A stretch of 64,000 nucleotides of DNA from Isoetes taiwanensis. Its lineage: Eukaryota; Streptophyta; Lycopodiopsida; Isoetales; Isoetaceae. The position numbers were made by a program, and so were the translations under genes. Under the pieces are notes generated by a model. It was not told where the DNA came from, ran no database searches, and was given only the letters and a program-made list of their open reading frames with translations. Below are positions 35,396 to 47,299 of the stretch, piece after piece; position 1 is the stretch's first letter; every line of letters begins with the position of its first letter. The stretch spans positions 8,865,046 through 8,929,045 of the forward strand of contig JAJEKV010000015.1 of the NCBI GenBank assembly GCA_021234155.1, read 5' to 3'.

Positions 35396-37096
35396 GAAAC
35401 ATGATGTGCGGGGAAGCTCTTACACAGTGTGTTTCCGCGAGGGCACTCCACCATTGATCATATCTTCACTCACAAGACATTGATTGAGGATAGGTGAATA
35501 GACAAAAACCTCGCATTTGTTTCGTGGATTTTGCAAAGCTTTTGACGCAGCGTCCCCTACGACGGGCTATGGATAGGCCGCGTACCGTGGACCCCCTTGA
35601 CTTGCGAATGTAGTATACATGCACGCAGGCATGCTCCGCCGTATCACATCGCCGACAGCCGTAATCAGTAGTATTGAGTGCGCCGGTTGCCCCCCCCACA
35701 CTCTTTGGCCTATACATTGACTCAACTGAAGATTGGCTCTCACAGAGCATGGAGGTGCGGAGGGTGCCCATCTCATGCATCACACAATCCGCAACTCATA
35801 TATGCCGATGATTTCAACCTCCGCCTATACTCCGGAGGACATGCAACGTCACACCGATGCTCTTTGACACTTTTGCCAATTCACCGCATGCGAAGTTAAC
35901 TTGGCCAAAACTAGGGGTGCCGCTGGTAGCATCATCCCATCCCGCCCAAGGCTTCCCTCATTCACTTACCGGGGGACAAGAGGTAGAGGTGGCTCCACTC
36001 CACAAGTACTTGGGGATCGAAGTTCTCAACTACCACCCATTGGGATGTCGCCATCGTTGCGGGTCACGACGGTTGGAAGGCACTATATGCCATGCGTAAC
36101 AATGCCCACAAGGCGTAGGTTGTATGCCCGGGGCCACCAAATACACCTGCTTCGGCCTTTATCGAGCCGGCCCTTTGTATAGGGCGTAAGTGTGGGGCCC
36201 GTGATATCCCTTAGCACCCCGAATGATCTTGAGCACGGGCCCTTGGGGGTGAAGTCCAACAGCCCATACCGCATCCTACTTCAGAGACAAGCCGCCTTCA
36301 ACGGGCTGCATTGGAACGCCATATCGCTTTACTTCCGTAAGGTGGTCGCTATGGCTGATACATGCTTGCCCAACCTGCTTTGGCTAATGCATGGGTCCTC
36401 ACGTCGGGTGTGCGTAAAAAGACGCGCGCCTGTGTCGACAAAGAAAGATCGCAAGGCACTTAAGCCGCACTTTGATGCTACTTTCCTTCAAGCAGCTGCG
36501 GGATGCGGATGCTCTCGACGCATGTTGTGGGCACACTATCGCAGCAAGTCAATCCTAGGCTCACGAGAGGCCCATACACGAAGATTTTGTACACCCAATG
36601 CCTGCCCATGAAGAAGCAGACTTATAGCTTCCATTCAGACGGTGCAATATCGCCTCCGATTGAAACGGGACGTTGGGCTCGGGAAGCACGGAGCAAAGGG
36701 TTTGCCGTTGTTGCCACCGTGGTGCTATTGAGGATGAATGTCATGTCCTCCAGATCGCCCTCGCATTTGCTCATATCCAAGAGCGATATGCTCGATTACT
36801 AGTGCCCAACCGTTGCACCGCTTATTGACTACGTCGGTGGGCGGTTTGGGGTCATACCTCCGGAGGTTATGGATGCACGGACTTCGCTTGTGTCCTCCAG
36901 GGCGGCATTGAAACCGTCCTATACAATCAGCGGCGCTCCAAAGATACTTAATGCACGCTAAGGTTTTTCCTCAAACCCTTTCTGGGCGGGGTTTTTAACT
37001 CTCACAATAGGTTTGTCGCTTCTCTTTTTTATTTGGGTCCCATAGGCCAATTGGTCTCCGTGGATGCTAAAAATCTATTCTTATTCTTATTCTATT
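35396..37096 (+). mobile_element. LINE, 5'-truncated, with pentanucleotide-like tail
   Basis: Second member of the family seen at 12.6-13.8 kb. RT blocks in order: FREGHSTIDHIFT (about 35430-35470), FVDFAKAFDAA (about 35520-35550), LIYADDFNLRLY with catalytic YADD at 35801-35812, AKTRGAAGS, and EVEVAPLHKYLGIE (about 35980-36020). The C-terminal part (LPNLLWLMHGSSRRVC at about 36367, LQAAAGCGCSRRMLWAHY at about 36490) runs to about 36960. A 3' untranslated part ending TTGGTCTCCGTGGATGC leads to a tail of TATTCT/TTATTC units (37075-37096). Several frameshifts. The 3' end matches the short insertion at 54680-54806. Confidence 0.85.
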
Positions 37097-38230
37097 GAAA
37101 TCCACAAATGCAAAGTTCATGCATTGATGTTACTGTCATTAGACAATCTTAATAACAAGAATAATTACAAAAGCAAATAATGACAATCTTAAAAACAAAA
37201 TTAATTACAAAAGCAAATAATGCCCATTCTCCCGATATCAACATGCAGTGTTGTCTAAGTTGCACATATGGATGTTAAAGGCCAAGTAAAGACACACCAC
37301 CACGTATGCCCAGCAACATCGGGCACATGTTTACTAGTCTACTTACTTAAAATATTTTTTCGGGGTGGGTGGTAACGCCGGTGTGCCCTTTTCAGGATGT
37401 TTCTTTTGGACGAAAAAAATGGTTTTCCAGCAGTATTTAATTCTCCGACCATGTTTCCCCTTTTAGACAATAATGATACGTAATCTACATGGAGCATTTC
37501 GCTCCGTAGGGCCTTGAGGCAGCGCCACCAGCTGAGGCGGTGCACGAGCGATGGAGCCGCGAATGCCGCCGAGGCTGTATGCATCGCCAAGAGGTCCTGC
37601 GAGGGCGAAATGCCCTCCCCCCTCTAGGTTACATGATCGTGATCGTGTGGCTATGACGGATGTTCTGGTGTGGAAACTAACTAGTTTCTAGCCTTAGAAA
37701 GCTTCAAATAAGAAACAATCAACTTCTTCTGAGCTCAACTTCTATTTTCTAGCTCAGAGAAAACAGAGCCCTCTGTTTCCACAACCTTGTTGAATAATCC
37801 AAAGATAGGAAAAATTCAAAGAGGCGCGAAAATTGCTTCCCATATTGCTCAACCGAGTGGCATATAGCCTCAGCTATGGCTGCCATAGCTTCCCTGCCCA
37901 AGTCAAGAATAAATCCGAAACATTCAACTGCGCATGTATGTCACTTAATTCCTAAGCAGCTTTGCAACAGCTTTGCAGTTGCAAAGCTTAATGTGGAATT
38001 CACATGAGAGTCTTTTTGGCCCTGCGCTGAGAGTCTTTTTGGCCCTTTGCAGTCTTTTCAGCTGCTGCTTAGTTTTCTCCCCATAGCACGCTATGGATGG
38101 CGCGACATCTGAAGCTGTTAAACGGGGCTGACTGAGTTTTTCATTTACAGCACTGGATCAGCCACAATTTATTGCATGAAAATAGAACACGCGCAATTTC
38201 CCAGTAATTTTGACCTACCCTTCATTATGG
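37097..38230. other. No gene recognised
   Basis: Short local duplications (CAAAAGCAAATAATG twice near 37170-37220; GAGAGTCTTTTTGGCCCT twice near 38008-38045). No domain recognised on either strand. Confidence 0.4.
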
Positions 38231-38231
38231 T

Positions 38232-38606
38232 TTGGTAGGGTTTTCGGGAGGGCGATTTTACAAACATTTGCAAGCATGGATGCAGATTTTACAAGCAAAG
38301 GTCAGTAAGCAGAGGACAACAGAGTTCGGAATGGGAGTGACGGAACTGGAGATGGTGTGGATAAGGCTCTCAATACATTTTGCAGAGTCTGGTGGCAAGA
38401 TGCTAAGCTGGGAGGTTTGCAACATTGCTCTTTTCTGCCTCTCTTCAATCTTCTTCTTATTATCTTCTCTTTATTATAGGTGCATAGATGGGAGCAATGG
38501 CAGTTATAGAGCCGGAGGAAGCACTGATGAAAACGGGCAGCAAAGCTTTGTTGAATCTTTTATATCAATCTCTTCCAGTGATGCTCCTCTCATATGTCGA
38601 TACTAA
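38232..38606 (+). CDS. Unrecognised 124-codon open frame
   Basis: The longest open frame in this part, with a central hydrophobic stretch (VCNIALFCLSSIFFLLSSLYY) and a Gly/Ser-rich tail. It also contains a plausible small intron (GT at 38415, pyrimidine-rich tract and AG at 38478-38479), and the hydrophobic stretch is simply the translation of that T-rich putative intron. After such splicing the original frame meets a stop quickly. I do not recognise the product. It may be a real exon region of an unknown gene or chance. Confidence 0.2.
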   Translation: MVGFSGGRFYKHLQAWMQILQAKVSKQRTTEFGMGVTELEMVWIRLSIHFAESGGKMLSWEVCNIALFCLSSIFFLLSSLYYRCIDGSNGSYRAGGSTDENGQQSFVESFISISSSDAPLICRY

Positions 38607-39886
38607 GACCATAGTTTTACGCTTTTAAGATTTCAGATTCCCCCCATCGATTTGGAGGCTTACGGTGTGCCTCTTTTAGGTGCACCCTTAACTTCGGTCC
38701 CCCTTACTGATTTGGAGCCTTACTGTGGTGTGCCTCTTTTAGGTGCACCCTTAACTTCGGTTTTGCTTTATCAACTGAGTTCATTATTGAGAGAATTAAA
38801 GGTTTTTTGGTTTTTTTCATTTCATTTATCCTATGCTGCAAATAAAATTTAAAGGCTTAGCATATCTGGCTTTAAGGTTTAAGAAATTTACACTTACCTA
38901 TACTACAGATCAAGGGATCTAAGGGTGTCTCATTTACCTATACTACAGATTAAGGGCTTAGCATATTTTAACAAGGTAGAGCCAGGTCTTTTGTCAAGTG
39001 GGTAATTTGAGATGCAGGATTTATCATGTTCTTATTCTATAGTGGGATACTAAATACTGAGTTCTTCGCATTTGTCAAATGGCCAGAAAGCAATGAGGGT
39101 AGCGTGGTTTGGAGGGCATACCATACATTTTTCTACTGGTCAAGGCTTATATGAATAGTACTTCCTAATTTGCATTTTTTTCTACAAATTGGATGTTGCA
39201 CAGGCCAATGTTAGGGGCTTACATGAATAATACTTCCTAATCTGCATTTGGATTGGAAAGATTCTGCAGCAGCTTACTACCATTGATAATTGATCATATC
39301 AGTACAGAACCGATTAACACATGGATGAAGAACTCTGTATATATGATGACAAACTTGATTATCACAACAGATTTAAGCTTTTGTTTGCTCAATTTTGGGA
39401 CAAATATGCTGCCAACTTGCTATTAATGTTTAGAACGCCATATATACCGAAGCAAGTCTGCTGCACATACATCTATTTCTTAGCTTTGTTTAATTATTTC
39501 TCTTTTATTATCTTTGCTTAATCTGCCTCATTTTGTTTTACTTGGTTTATAGCTTATTTCTGTGATGTACCATGGACATCTTCATTCAATGGATTTTTTT
39601 TTATTCCATTACGTAACTACCAGATAAAGAGATGGCCTACAACCCTTCTGTCATATTGTGGCAAGTCTGATTCCAACAGCCATAAAACTGTGGTTTTTAG
39701 AGTCTGAGACCAAGATAGACTGTGCAAAGATAGTTCAGTAAATTAAATAAACTATTTCTAAATGGCGATTTATTGCATGTATTTCTATTGTGGCCTTTGG
39801 ATCACTCCCAGGAATTAGTTGTACCTGCTTTATCTGTGTGTTTGTAAGGAGTGACATTTTATGAATATGGTTACAAAGCCCATATA
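38607..39886. repeat. Stretch with several small tandem duplications
   Basis: Three local duplications: about 38655-38705 and 38716-38764 (GTGTGCCTCTTTTAGGTGCA unit); CATTTACCTATACTACAGAT near 38893 and 38931; and GGCTTA(T/C)ATGAATAATACTTCCTAAT near 39145 and 39217. A frame at 39321-39521 (DDKLDYHNRFKLLFAQFWDK...) is unrecognised. Confidence 0.6.
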
Positions 39887-39899
39887 TTTTTCAATTGCA

Positions 39900-39926
<27 letters not shown>

Positions 39927-39930
<4 letters not shown>

Positions 39931-42900
39931 GAACATGGTTTGCAAAGGCTCACTTTGACCTACGGTATGAGTTATAAGGGCACAAGGTGATCCATGTATT
40001 ATGCATAACTATCTTGGATAACTATCTTGGTATGCATGAACTATGACTTAATATCTAGTTCCAATATCTAGTTCAAAGTGGGAATCAAAATCATACAGGG
40101 AAGTTGTAATGGTCACTTGGCACTTGGTGGTCTTCCTGAATGCATGAGCACTACTTGTTCTAAAAATGCTAACTTCTGCAAGACGTGAGTCACCATGGAC
40201 CATTAGATCCTGATATCTCCACTACTATGGCACATGGCAAATGTTTGAAGTTGTGTAAACCAATGGGCCATGGCTACTGAGTGAAATTCGAATTTTTGTG
40301 AACCTTTGGTTGCCATATTCTTTGTGGATTTTACCATGCTTGCAAGGTTGAATTAGCTGGAAGATTAGTACACCTGATTAAATGTACATCTGACCCATGG
40401 TCCACAGACAATATAAGGAAATTTCATGAGATGGTTCCATGGTTTATGGATGCTGGATTCTAAAGTTAAAAATCTCAAAAACTTGTGAGACACATGACAC
40501 GTGGCTAGAGGGCTAGGTCAAATTGTGGAAGTTGTAATGGCATTATGGTCACATGGCACTTTTTAATTTCGTATACATTATCTTGGCTGAACATTCTAAC
40601 TGTGGAAAATGCGAAACACCATAGACATATGACTTAAAATTTAAGTCAACTTGTGGATGCAAATAATATAGGGAAGTTGTAATGGCCTTATCAAGTATGG
40701 TCGCTTAAGAAAGTGATATTCGGATACTATGTTTTAAATATGAAAAACCGTAACGTATGCATTTTTCTGAGTGCATCTGCGACCACAACTGCTAAGAGTT
40801 ATTTCCAGAACACTGAACTCTAATTATCGAGACGACTTACATCTGGCACACTGCCGATTCATGACCATGGAGGATAGGTATTGCTGTAATTTCATAAGGG
40901 ATTTGGTTTCTAGAGATTGATTTGGTTTCTAGAGATTTAAATGCGCCGCAGGCTCTCTCATCTAAGTAGTAGATGGTGTAGGACCCTGATTAGGGCATTT
41001 AGATGTTGAGCATACGACCTGTATAGTTGATTGATGCTTCCTCTTATGCTGCGAAATTCTTAACCTGAACATTGACAGGATTTAGCTCAAGGAAATTGGC
41101 AAGATAGAGTTGCAGATGATGTAATATTACATGCCGCTAATAACCCGTAGGTCGGTCAAGAGTGCACCGATATTGAAGATGCAAAGTAGCCTTTGCACAT
41201 CCAGCTGACAATACATTGGATTTACAAGACACAAATGTAGCTATGGGCTATTGCCTTCCTCTCAAATGAACATGGCGACATTTAAGCAGACACGAGGACT
41301 TCACTCAGGTCTGCTTAGGTTATTTTTGCTTGCTTTTTTCTTCACAACAAATAAGGGTGCATACATCCGCAATTATAGGCCGTGCCTTGCTTATCTGCAG
41401 TACCATTTATAGTAATTGTTGGTATATTTGTTTGCCTCTCTATTTAATGTATAGATCTGCTCAGAACAGTAAATAATTGGGCAATCAATGTGGATGTCTT
41501 TGCAGTCGCTAGCATGTGGTTGTTAAACTAAGCTATTTGCTTGTAAGGTTCAGACCTACAAATTCTGATTTCTCTTGAATGTTCGTCTCATTAAATATTG
41601 ATTAATGATGTACTCTAGATTATAAGTGTTTTACTAATCCAAGCAGAGGTTGAATAGAAGAATAAGGTAATTAATGTGATAACAGATTGCTACATTGAGA
41701 TGCATTGACATCAAAGGCTTGTTGCACTGAATAATGAAGGATTACTACATTTTGTGAGCACTTTCAAAGGTTCTGATCATAGGAAAGTTGTGCAAGCTAG
41801 ATATAGATAACTTACTGGCCATGCAGGCAAATGAGTGCTACAGATTCAATAGGGCATAGTTATGTAAACTTTGAGGTGGGAATCTAGCTATAAAATACTG
41901 GCCCGAAATTGAATAAAGAGTCCTACACAGCAGGCCTTGCTCTTTCATCCAGTAGGCTTTTAAAGTGGTATTTGATCGTATAGCACAGTCCGTACAAAAA
42001 TATTTGGTACCTTTAGCAAGAAGTTACAGGTTGAAAATGTGAGAAGATATGCTGAACTCTGCAATATTTTGTACGAAAATTCTAGATCTGGAGTTAGTTC
42101 TTGTTCTGTTTGAATTTTTGCACATCCAAAGGGTGCAAATCTAGCATAAGATGGCTGTAAAGGAATATGTGCATTGGCTGGCTAATACCTTAGGACTCTT
42201 TTATTGCTAAAGTGCTCTTAACAGGAAAAACAGTAGTGGTCACTTTGGTATCGAGCAGTCACTATTTGGAATTTCATTTGGGTATGATCTTGCTTATAAT
42301 GACTTTATATCTAAGAGCAGTGTCAAGAAACGAGCTTCCCCACCGTCTCATATATAGTGGAAACAATCTCTTTATAGCATGCATGCTAGGTATAATTATT
42401 GCATGCGTGTCTTTTATTTAGAGCGCACTGCGGATGCTTGTGGGGTAATTTAAGATTGAAGATTCCTAACATTGTTATAAGCTGGTTGAGAAATCAGTAT
42501 TAAGCATGCATACAAATAAAGGTTGCATGTAGGCTAATCTTTTAGGGCAGAGTCATTTACACATTCTCTGCTTGATAAAATACCAGTCTATTGTGTAAGG
42601 TGAAGGGCTTATAAGCCCAAGGAATCAGAGCTTACCCGCTGGTGACTTAGGCTCTTACCCTTCTTAGGCTAATCGTCCTCCGGTTTCACCGCAGTAACCG
42701 GTTTCTTGCTCCTTGTTGTGTTTTCATGATTAAAGAAAGCTATGATTCTACCGAACTGCCAATAAGCAATTCGCCGAAGTATTTACATGACGTAAAATGA
42801 CATTCTCAGAAATTAATATGTGTAATGCGTTGACAAGGTACCATTTGTATATAATTTATTTCCCCTCTTTTTAAGATGATATGTGGACAATAATTTCTTG

Positions 42901-43123
42901 AATAAGGATATATTATTTTTGCATTGCTTCCTACATGATCTCGTATTTGAACCGAGTCTTAGCTATAAATTCCGTAATTTCTTTTGGCTTTAATAAATGT
43001 AACCATTTTTAAGGCTTAAGTCAAAGTTACACCCGCTTTGGCTTAAGGTCATATTGGCTTGAAGTCGCCTTTGCAAAAAGGCCATGGATGGTAAAAGTAT
43101 GTTTGAACAGATTTTAAAAGGTT
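39927..43123. repeat. 3.2 kb repeat, copy 1
   Basis: Begins ATAAGAACATGGTTTGCAAA and ends CATGGATGGTAAAAGTATG...TTTTAAAAG. Collinear with copy 2 throughout. No frame longer than about 70 codons and no recognised domain. It contains a small internal duplication (GGGATTTGGTTTCTAGAGATT near 40900-40940). Confidence 0.9.
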
Positions 43124-43940
43124 TTTTTCACTAACTCAGGCCCCTAGTTATACTAGGGCAAGGGGATTCACCGTAAAGTGCCATACAATGTGCCCGAGTG
43201 ACTTGTAGGGGGTTTTTTAGGACCCATTTCCATAACGCATAATGCAAGAGGTAGGGGGTTTTTGCCACTACTTGGGGTAAACTTTTGTACCGGAAGGGGT
43301 CGAATTTGCCTTTCAAGAAATCGATATGGGGTGTTTTTGATCACCCTATGCACGCATTACGGCATACCCCCTTACTATAAGTGAACCCCGTACTAGGGGC
43401 CTTAAAATGGTTAGAATTCAGGTGTATATAAGTTCTTACTAATACGTTTTGGACCTTTATAGGAATTGGCATAGGCTGGAAATGATGATTATTATTCTTT
43501 CTACCAATTTGTACGATTACCCAAGGCTGCCAATGAGGACGAGTATTAATACAGTGGTACAAATATAACTTGTGCAAAAATGATAGATAAGTTTCGCTTT
43601 TGGCTTGCATCAGAAGTAAGGAGATCGACTAAAAAATAAAGGTAATATGACACTAGTTGTTGATGAAATTCTACCAATAGAACTTAACATGAAAGCTGAA
43701 ACATAGGTCGAGGTTTGGCTGTTTTAAACTAGTCTTTGGGCATTGGCCAAACTAAGCTCAATCTGTTTGCCATTTGGCTCTCCTACGAGAAATAAATACT
43801 TGCAGCAAATGCAATAAGAGTTAATTAGGCAGTATAGGTAGGGTAGGGCTTTGGCAACAAGGTTCTACTCTCCTTGTTGCTAACTCTATTTATGACTTTG
43901 GCCCACTCTGACCTACGGTAGGAGGCAGGTTTTTTTTTAT
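43124..43940. other. Spacer between the 3.2 kb repeats, containing a small TIR element
   Basis: Not found after copy 2, so it is unique to this side. It ends with GCCCACTCTGACCTACGGTA, closely resembling the start of the repeat itself (GCTCACTTTGACCTACGGTA), then a short T run leading into copy 2. That small homology could mark how the duplication arose. Confidence 0.6.
43138..43402. mobile_element. Small terminal-inverted-repeat element (MITE candidate, 265 bp)
   Basis: Ends are AGGCCCCTAGT (43138-43148) and its exact reverse complement ACTAGGGGCCT (43392-43402). No coding capacity. No clear target-site duplication, so the class is open. Confidence 0.5.
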
Positions 43941-46900
43941 TATAAGAATATGGTTTGCAAAGGCTCACTTTGACCTACGGTATGAGTTATAAGGACACAA
44001 GGTGATCCATGTATTATGCATAACTATCTTGGATAACTATCTTGGTATGCATGAACTATGACTTAATATCTAGTTCCAATATCTAGTTCAAAGTGGGAAT
44101 CAAAATCATACAGGGAAGTTGTAATGGTCACTTGGCACTTGGTGGTCTTCCCCAATGCATGAGCACTACTTATTCTAAAAAATGCTAAACTCGCAAGACG
44201 TGGAGTCACCATGGACCATTAGATCCCCGATATCTCCACTACTATGGCACATGGCAAATGTTTGAAGTTGTGTAAACCAATGGGCCATGGCTACTGAGTG
44301 AAATTCGAATTTTTGTGAACCTTTGGTTGCCATATTCTTTGTGGATTTTACCATGCTTGCAAGGTTGAATTAGCTGGAAGGTTAGTACACCTGATTAAAT
44401 GTACATCTGACCCATGGTCCACAGACAATATAAGGAAATTTCATGAGATGGTTCCATGGTTTATGGATGCTGGATTCTAAAGTTAAAAATCTCAAAAACT
44501 TGTGAGACACATGATACGTGGCTAGAAGGCTAGGTCAAATTGTGGAAGTTGTAATGGCATTATGGTCACATGGCACTTTTTGATTTCGTATACATTACCT
44601 TGGCTGAACATTCTAACCGGTGGAAAATGCGAAATACCATAGACATATGACTTAAAATTTAAGTCAACTTGTGGATGAAAATAATATAGGGAAGTTGTAA
44701 TGGCCTTATCAAGTATGGTCGCTTAAGAAAGTGATATTCGGATACTATGTTTTATATATGAAAAACCCTAACGTATGCATTTTTCTGAGAGCATCTGCTA
44801 CCACAACTGCTAAGAGTTATTTCCAGAACACTGAACCCTAATTATCGAGACGACTTACATCTGGCACACTGCCGATTCATGACCATGGAGGACAGGTATT
44901 GCTGTAATTTCATAAGGGATTTGGTTTCTAGAGATTGATTTGGTTTCTAGAGATTTAAATGCGCCGCAGGCTCTCTCATCTAAGTAGTAGATGGTGTAGA
45001 ACCCTGATTAGGGCATTTAGATGTTGAGTATACGACCTGTATAGCTGATTGATGCTTCCTCTTATGCTGCGAAATTCTTGAACCCTCAACATTGGATGTG
45101 ATTTAGCTCAAGGAAATTGGCAAGATAGAGTTGCGTATGATGTAATATTACATGCCGCTAATAACCCGTGAGGTCCGGTTAAAGAGTGCACCGATATTGA
45201 AGATGCGCCAGCCTTGCACATCCAAACCGACAATACATTGATTTACAAGACACAAATGTAGTTATGGGCTATTGCCTTCCTCTCAAATGAACATGTTTTA
45301 CATTTAAACGCATTTACACAAGGACTTCACTCAGGTCTGCTTAGGTTATTTTTGTTTGCTTTTTTCTTCACAATAAATAAGGGTGCATACATCTGCAATT
45401 ATATGGGTTGTGTGCCTTGCTTATCTGCAGTACCATTTATAGTAATTGTTGGTATATTTGTTTGCCTCTCTATTTAATGTATAGATCCGCCGTAACAAAG
45501 AAATAATTGGGCAATCAATGTGCATGTCTTTGCAATTTAGCATGTGGTTGTTAAACTAAGCTATTTGCTTGTAAGGTTCGTGACCTACAAATTCTCGATT
45601 TTCTTGAATGGTCGCCCCATTAAATATTGATTAATGATGTACTCTAGATTATAAGTGTTTTACTAATCCAAGCAGAGGTTGAATAGAAGAATAAGGTAAT
45701 TAATGTGATAACAGATTGCTACGTTGAGATGCATTGACATCAAAGGCTTGTTTAATCGAATAATGAAGGATTACCTTGCATTTTGTGAGCACTTTCAAAG
45801 CTATTATGTTTCGCCGCTTTCATTGTTCCGATCATAGGAAAGTTGTGCAAGCTAGATATAGATATTCTTGTGGGCCATGCAGCAAAATGAGTGCTACAGA
45901 TTCAATAGGACATAGTTATGTAAACTTTGAGGTGGGAATCTAGCTATAAAAAATCGCCCGAATTGAATAAAGAGTCCCTACAAAGTTGTGCCTTGCTTTT
46001 TCATCCAAAGAGGCTTTTAAAGTGGTATTTGATTGTATAGCACAAATCCATAAAAAATATTTGGTACCATTAGCAAGAAGTTACAAAAGTTGAAAATGTG
46101 AGAAGATATCTTGAACTCGCAATATTTTGTACTAAAATTCTAGATCCGAGTTAGTTCTTGTTCTCGCTTGAATTTTGCACATCCAAAGCAAAAAATCTAG
46201 CGGTCAGAAGGAATATATGCACCGGCCGGGCTAATACCTTAGGACTTTTTATTGTTAAAGTGCTCTTAACAGAAACACAAAGAGTGGCCACTTTGGTATC
46301 TAAAATACTATTTGGAATTTCTTTTGGTCCGATCTTACTTATAATGACTTATATCTAAGAGCGATTTGTCAAGAAACGAGCTTCCCCAATCGCCTCATAT
46401 ATGTGGAAACAATCTCTTTATAGCATGCATGCTAGGTATAATGATTGCATGCGTGTCTTTATTTAGAGCGCACCTTGTGACAGCTTGTGGGGTACCTAAG
46501 ATTGAAGATTCCTAACATTGTTATAAGTCGGGTTGAGAAATCAAGATAAGCATGCATACAAATAAAGGTTGCATGTATGCTAATCTTTGGGCGTAGTCAT
46601 TTACACATTCTCGCTTGATAAAATACCGATCCTATTGTGTTTGTGTTACATGCAAGGTGAAGGGCTTATAAGCCCAAGGAACTCAGAGCTTACCCTGTTA
46701 GTGACTTAGGCTCTTACCCTTCTTAGGCTAACTATCTTCCGGTTTCATCAAGAAAAACGGGTTTCTTGCTCCTTTGTTGTATTTTCATGATTAAAGGAAG
46801 CTATGATTCTATCGAACCGCCAATAAGCAATTCGCCGAAAGTATTTACATGACGTAAAATGACATTCTCAAAATTAATATGTGTAATGCGTTGACAAGGT

Positions 46901-47191
46901 ACCATTTGTATATAATTTATTTCCCCTCTTTTAAGATGATACGACGGACAATAATTTCTTGAATAAGGATATATTATTTCTTGCATTGCTTTCTACATGA
47001 TCTCGTATTTGAACCGAAGTCTTGGCTATAAATTCCGTAATTTCTTTTGGCTTTAATAAATGTAACCATTTTTAAGGCTTAAGTCAAAGTTACACATGTT
47101 TTGGCTTAATACGATATTGGCTTGAAGTGGTCTTTGAAAAAAAAAAGGCCATGGATGGCAAAAGTCTGTTTGAACTGATTTTAAAAGTTTA
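43941..47191. repeat. 3.2 kb repeat, copy 2
   Basis: Same order as copy 1 from TATAAGAATATGGTTTGC to GGCCATGGATGGCAAAAG. Differences are concentrated at CTG and CAG words (for instance copy 1 AGATCTGCTCAGAACAGTAA versus copy 2 AGATCCGCCGTAACAAAGAA). Preceded by a short T run (43931-43939). Confidence 0.9.
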
Positions 47192-47284
47192 TTAAACACC
47201 AACGAAAGCCAAAAAGTTTATTAAACACCAACAATTGCAAAAAGTTTTCCAAAAAGTTTATTAAACACCAACAATTGCAAAAAG
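47188..47284. repeat. Short tandem repeat AAAAGTTTATTAAACACCAAC
   Basis: The AAAAAGTTTATTAAACACCAA word occurs three times (about 47188, 47212, 47254), alternating with AATTGCAAAAAGTTTTCC, at the right end of the 7.4 kb block. Confidence 0.8.
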
Positions 47285-47299
47285 TTTTTCAATTGCATT

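Larger units (their letters stand above)
39887..47299 (-). mobile_element. 7.4 kb insertion with 15 bp flanking duplication and poly-T end (retroposon-like, minus strand)
   Basis: The exact word TTTTTCAATTGCATT stands at 39887-39901 and again at 47285-47299. Immediately inside the left copy is a run of about 25 T (39902-39926). Read on the minus strand this is duplication, body, poly-A, duplication: the signature of target-primed reverse transcription. The body holds two copies of a 3.2 kb sequence (39927-43123 and 43941-47191) and a 0.8 kb spacer. I found no RT, transposase or other protein in it, so it would be mobilised in trans or is a retroposed non-coding transcript. The alternative is a tandem duplication with coincidental flanks. 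Confidence 0.5.

Noticed and set aside
37339-37590. 83-codon minus frame, alanine/arginine-rich
   Set aside because: No domain, locally GC-rich composition only.
42212-42421. Hydrophobic 69-codon frame in the 3.2 kb repeat
   Set aside because: Not conserved as a frame in copy 2 (46.2-46.5 kb), so not under coding constraint.
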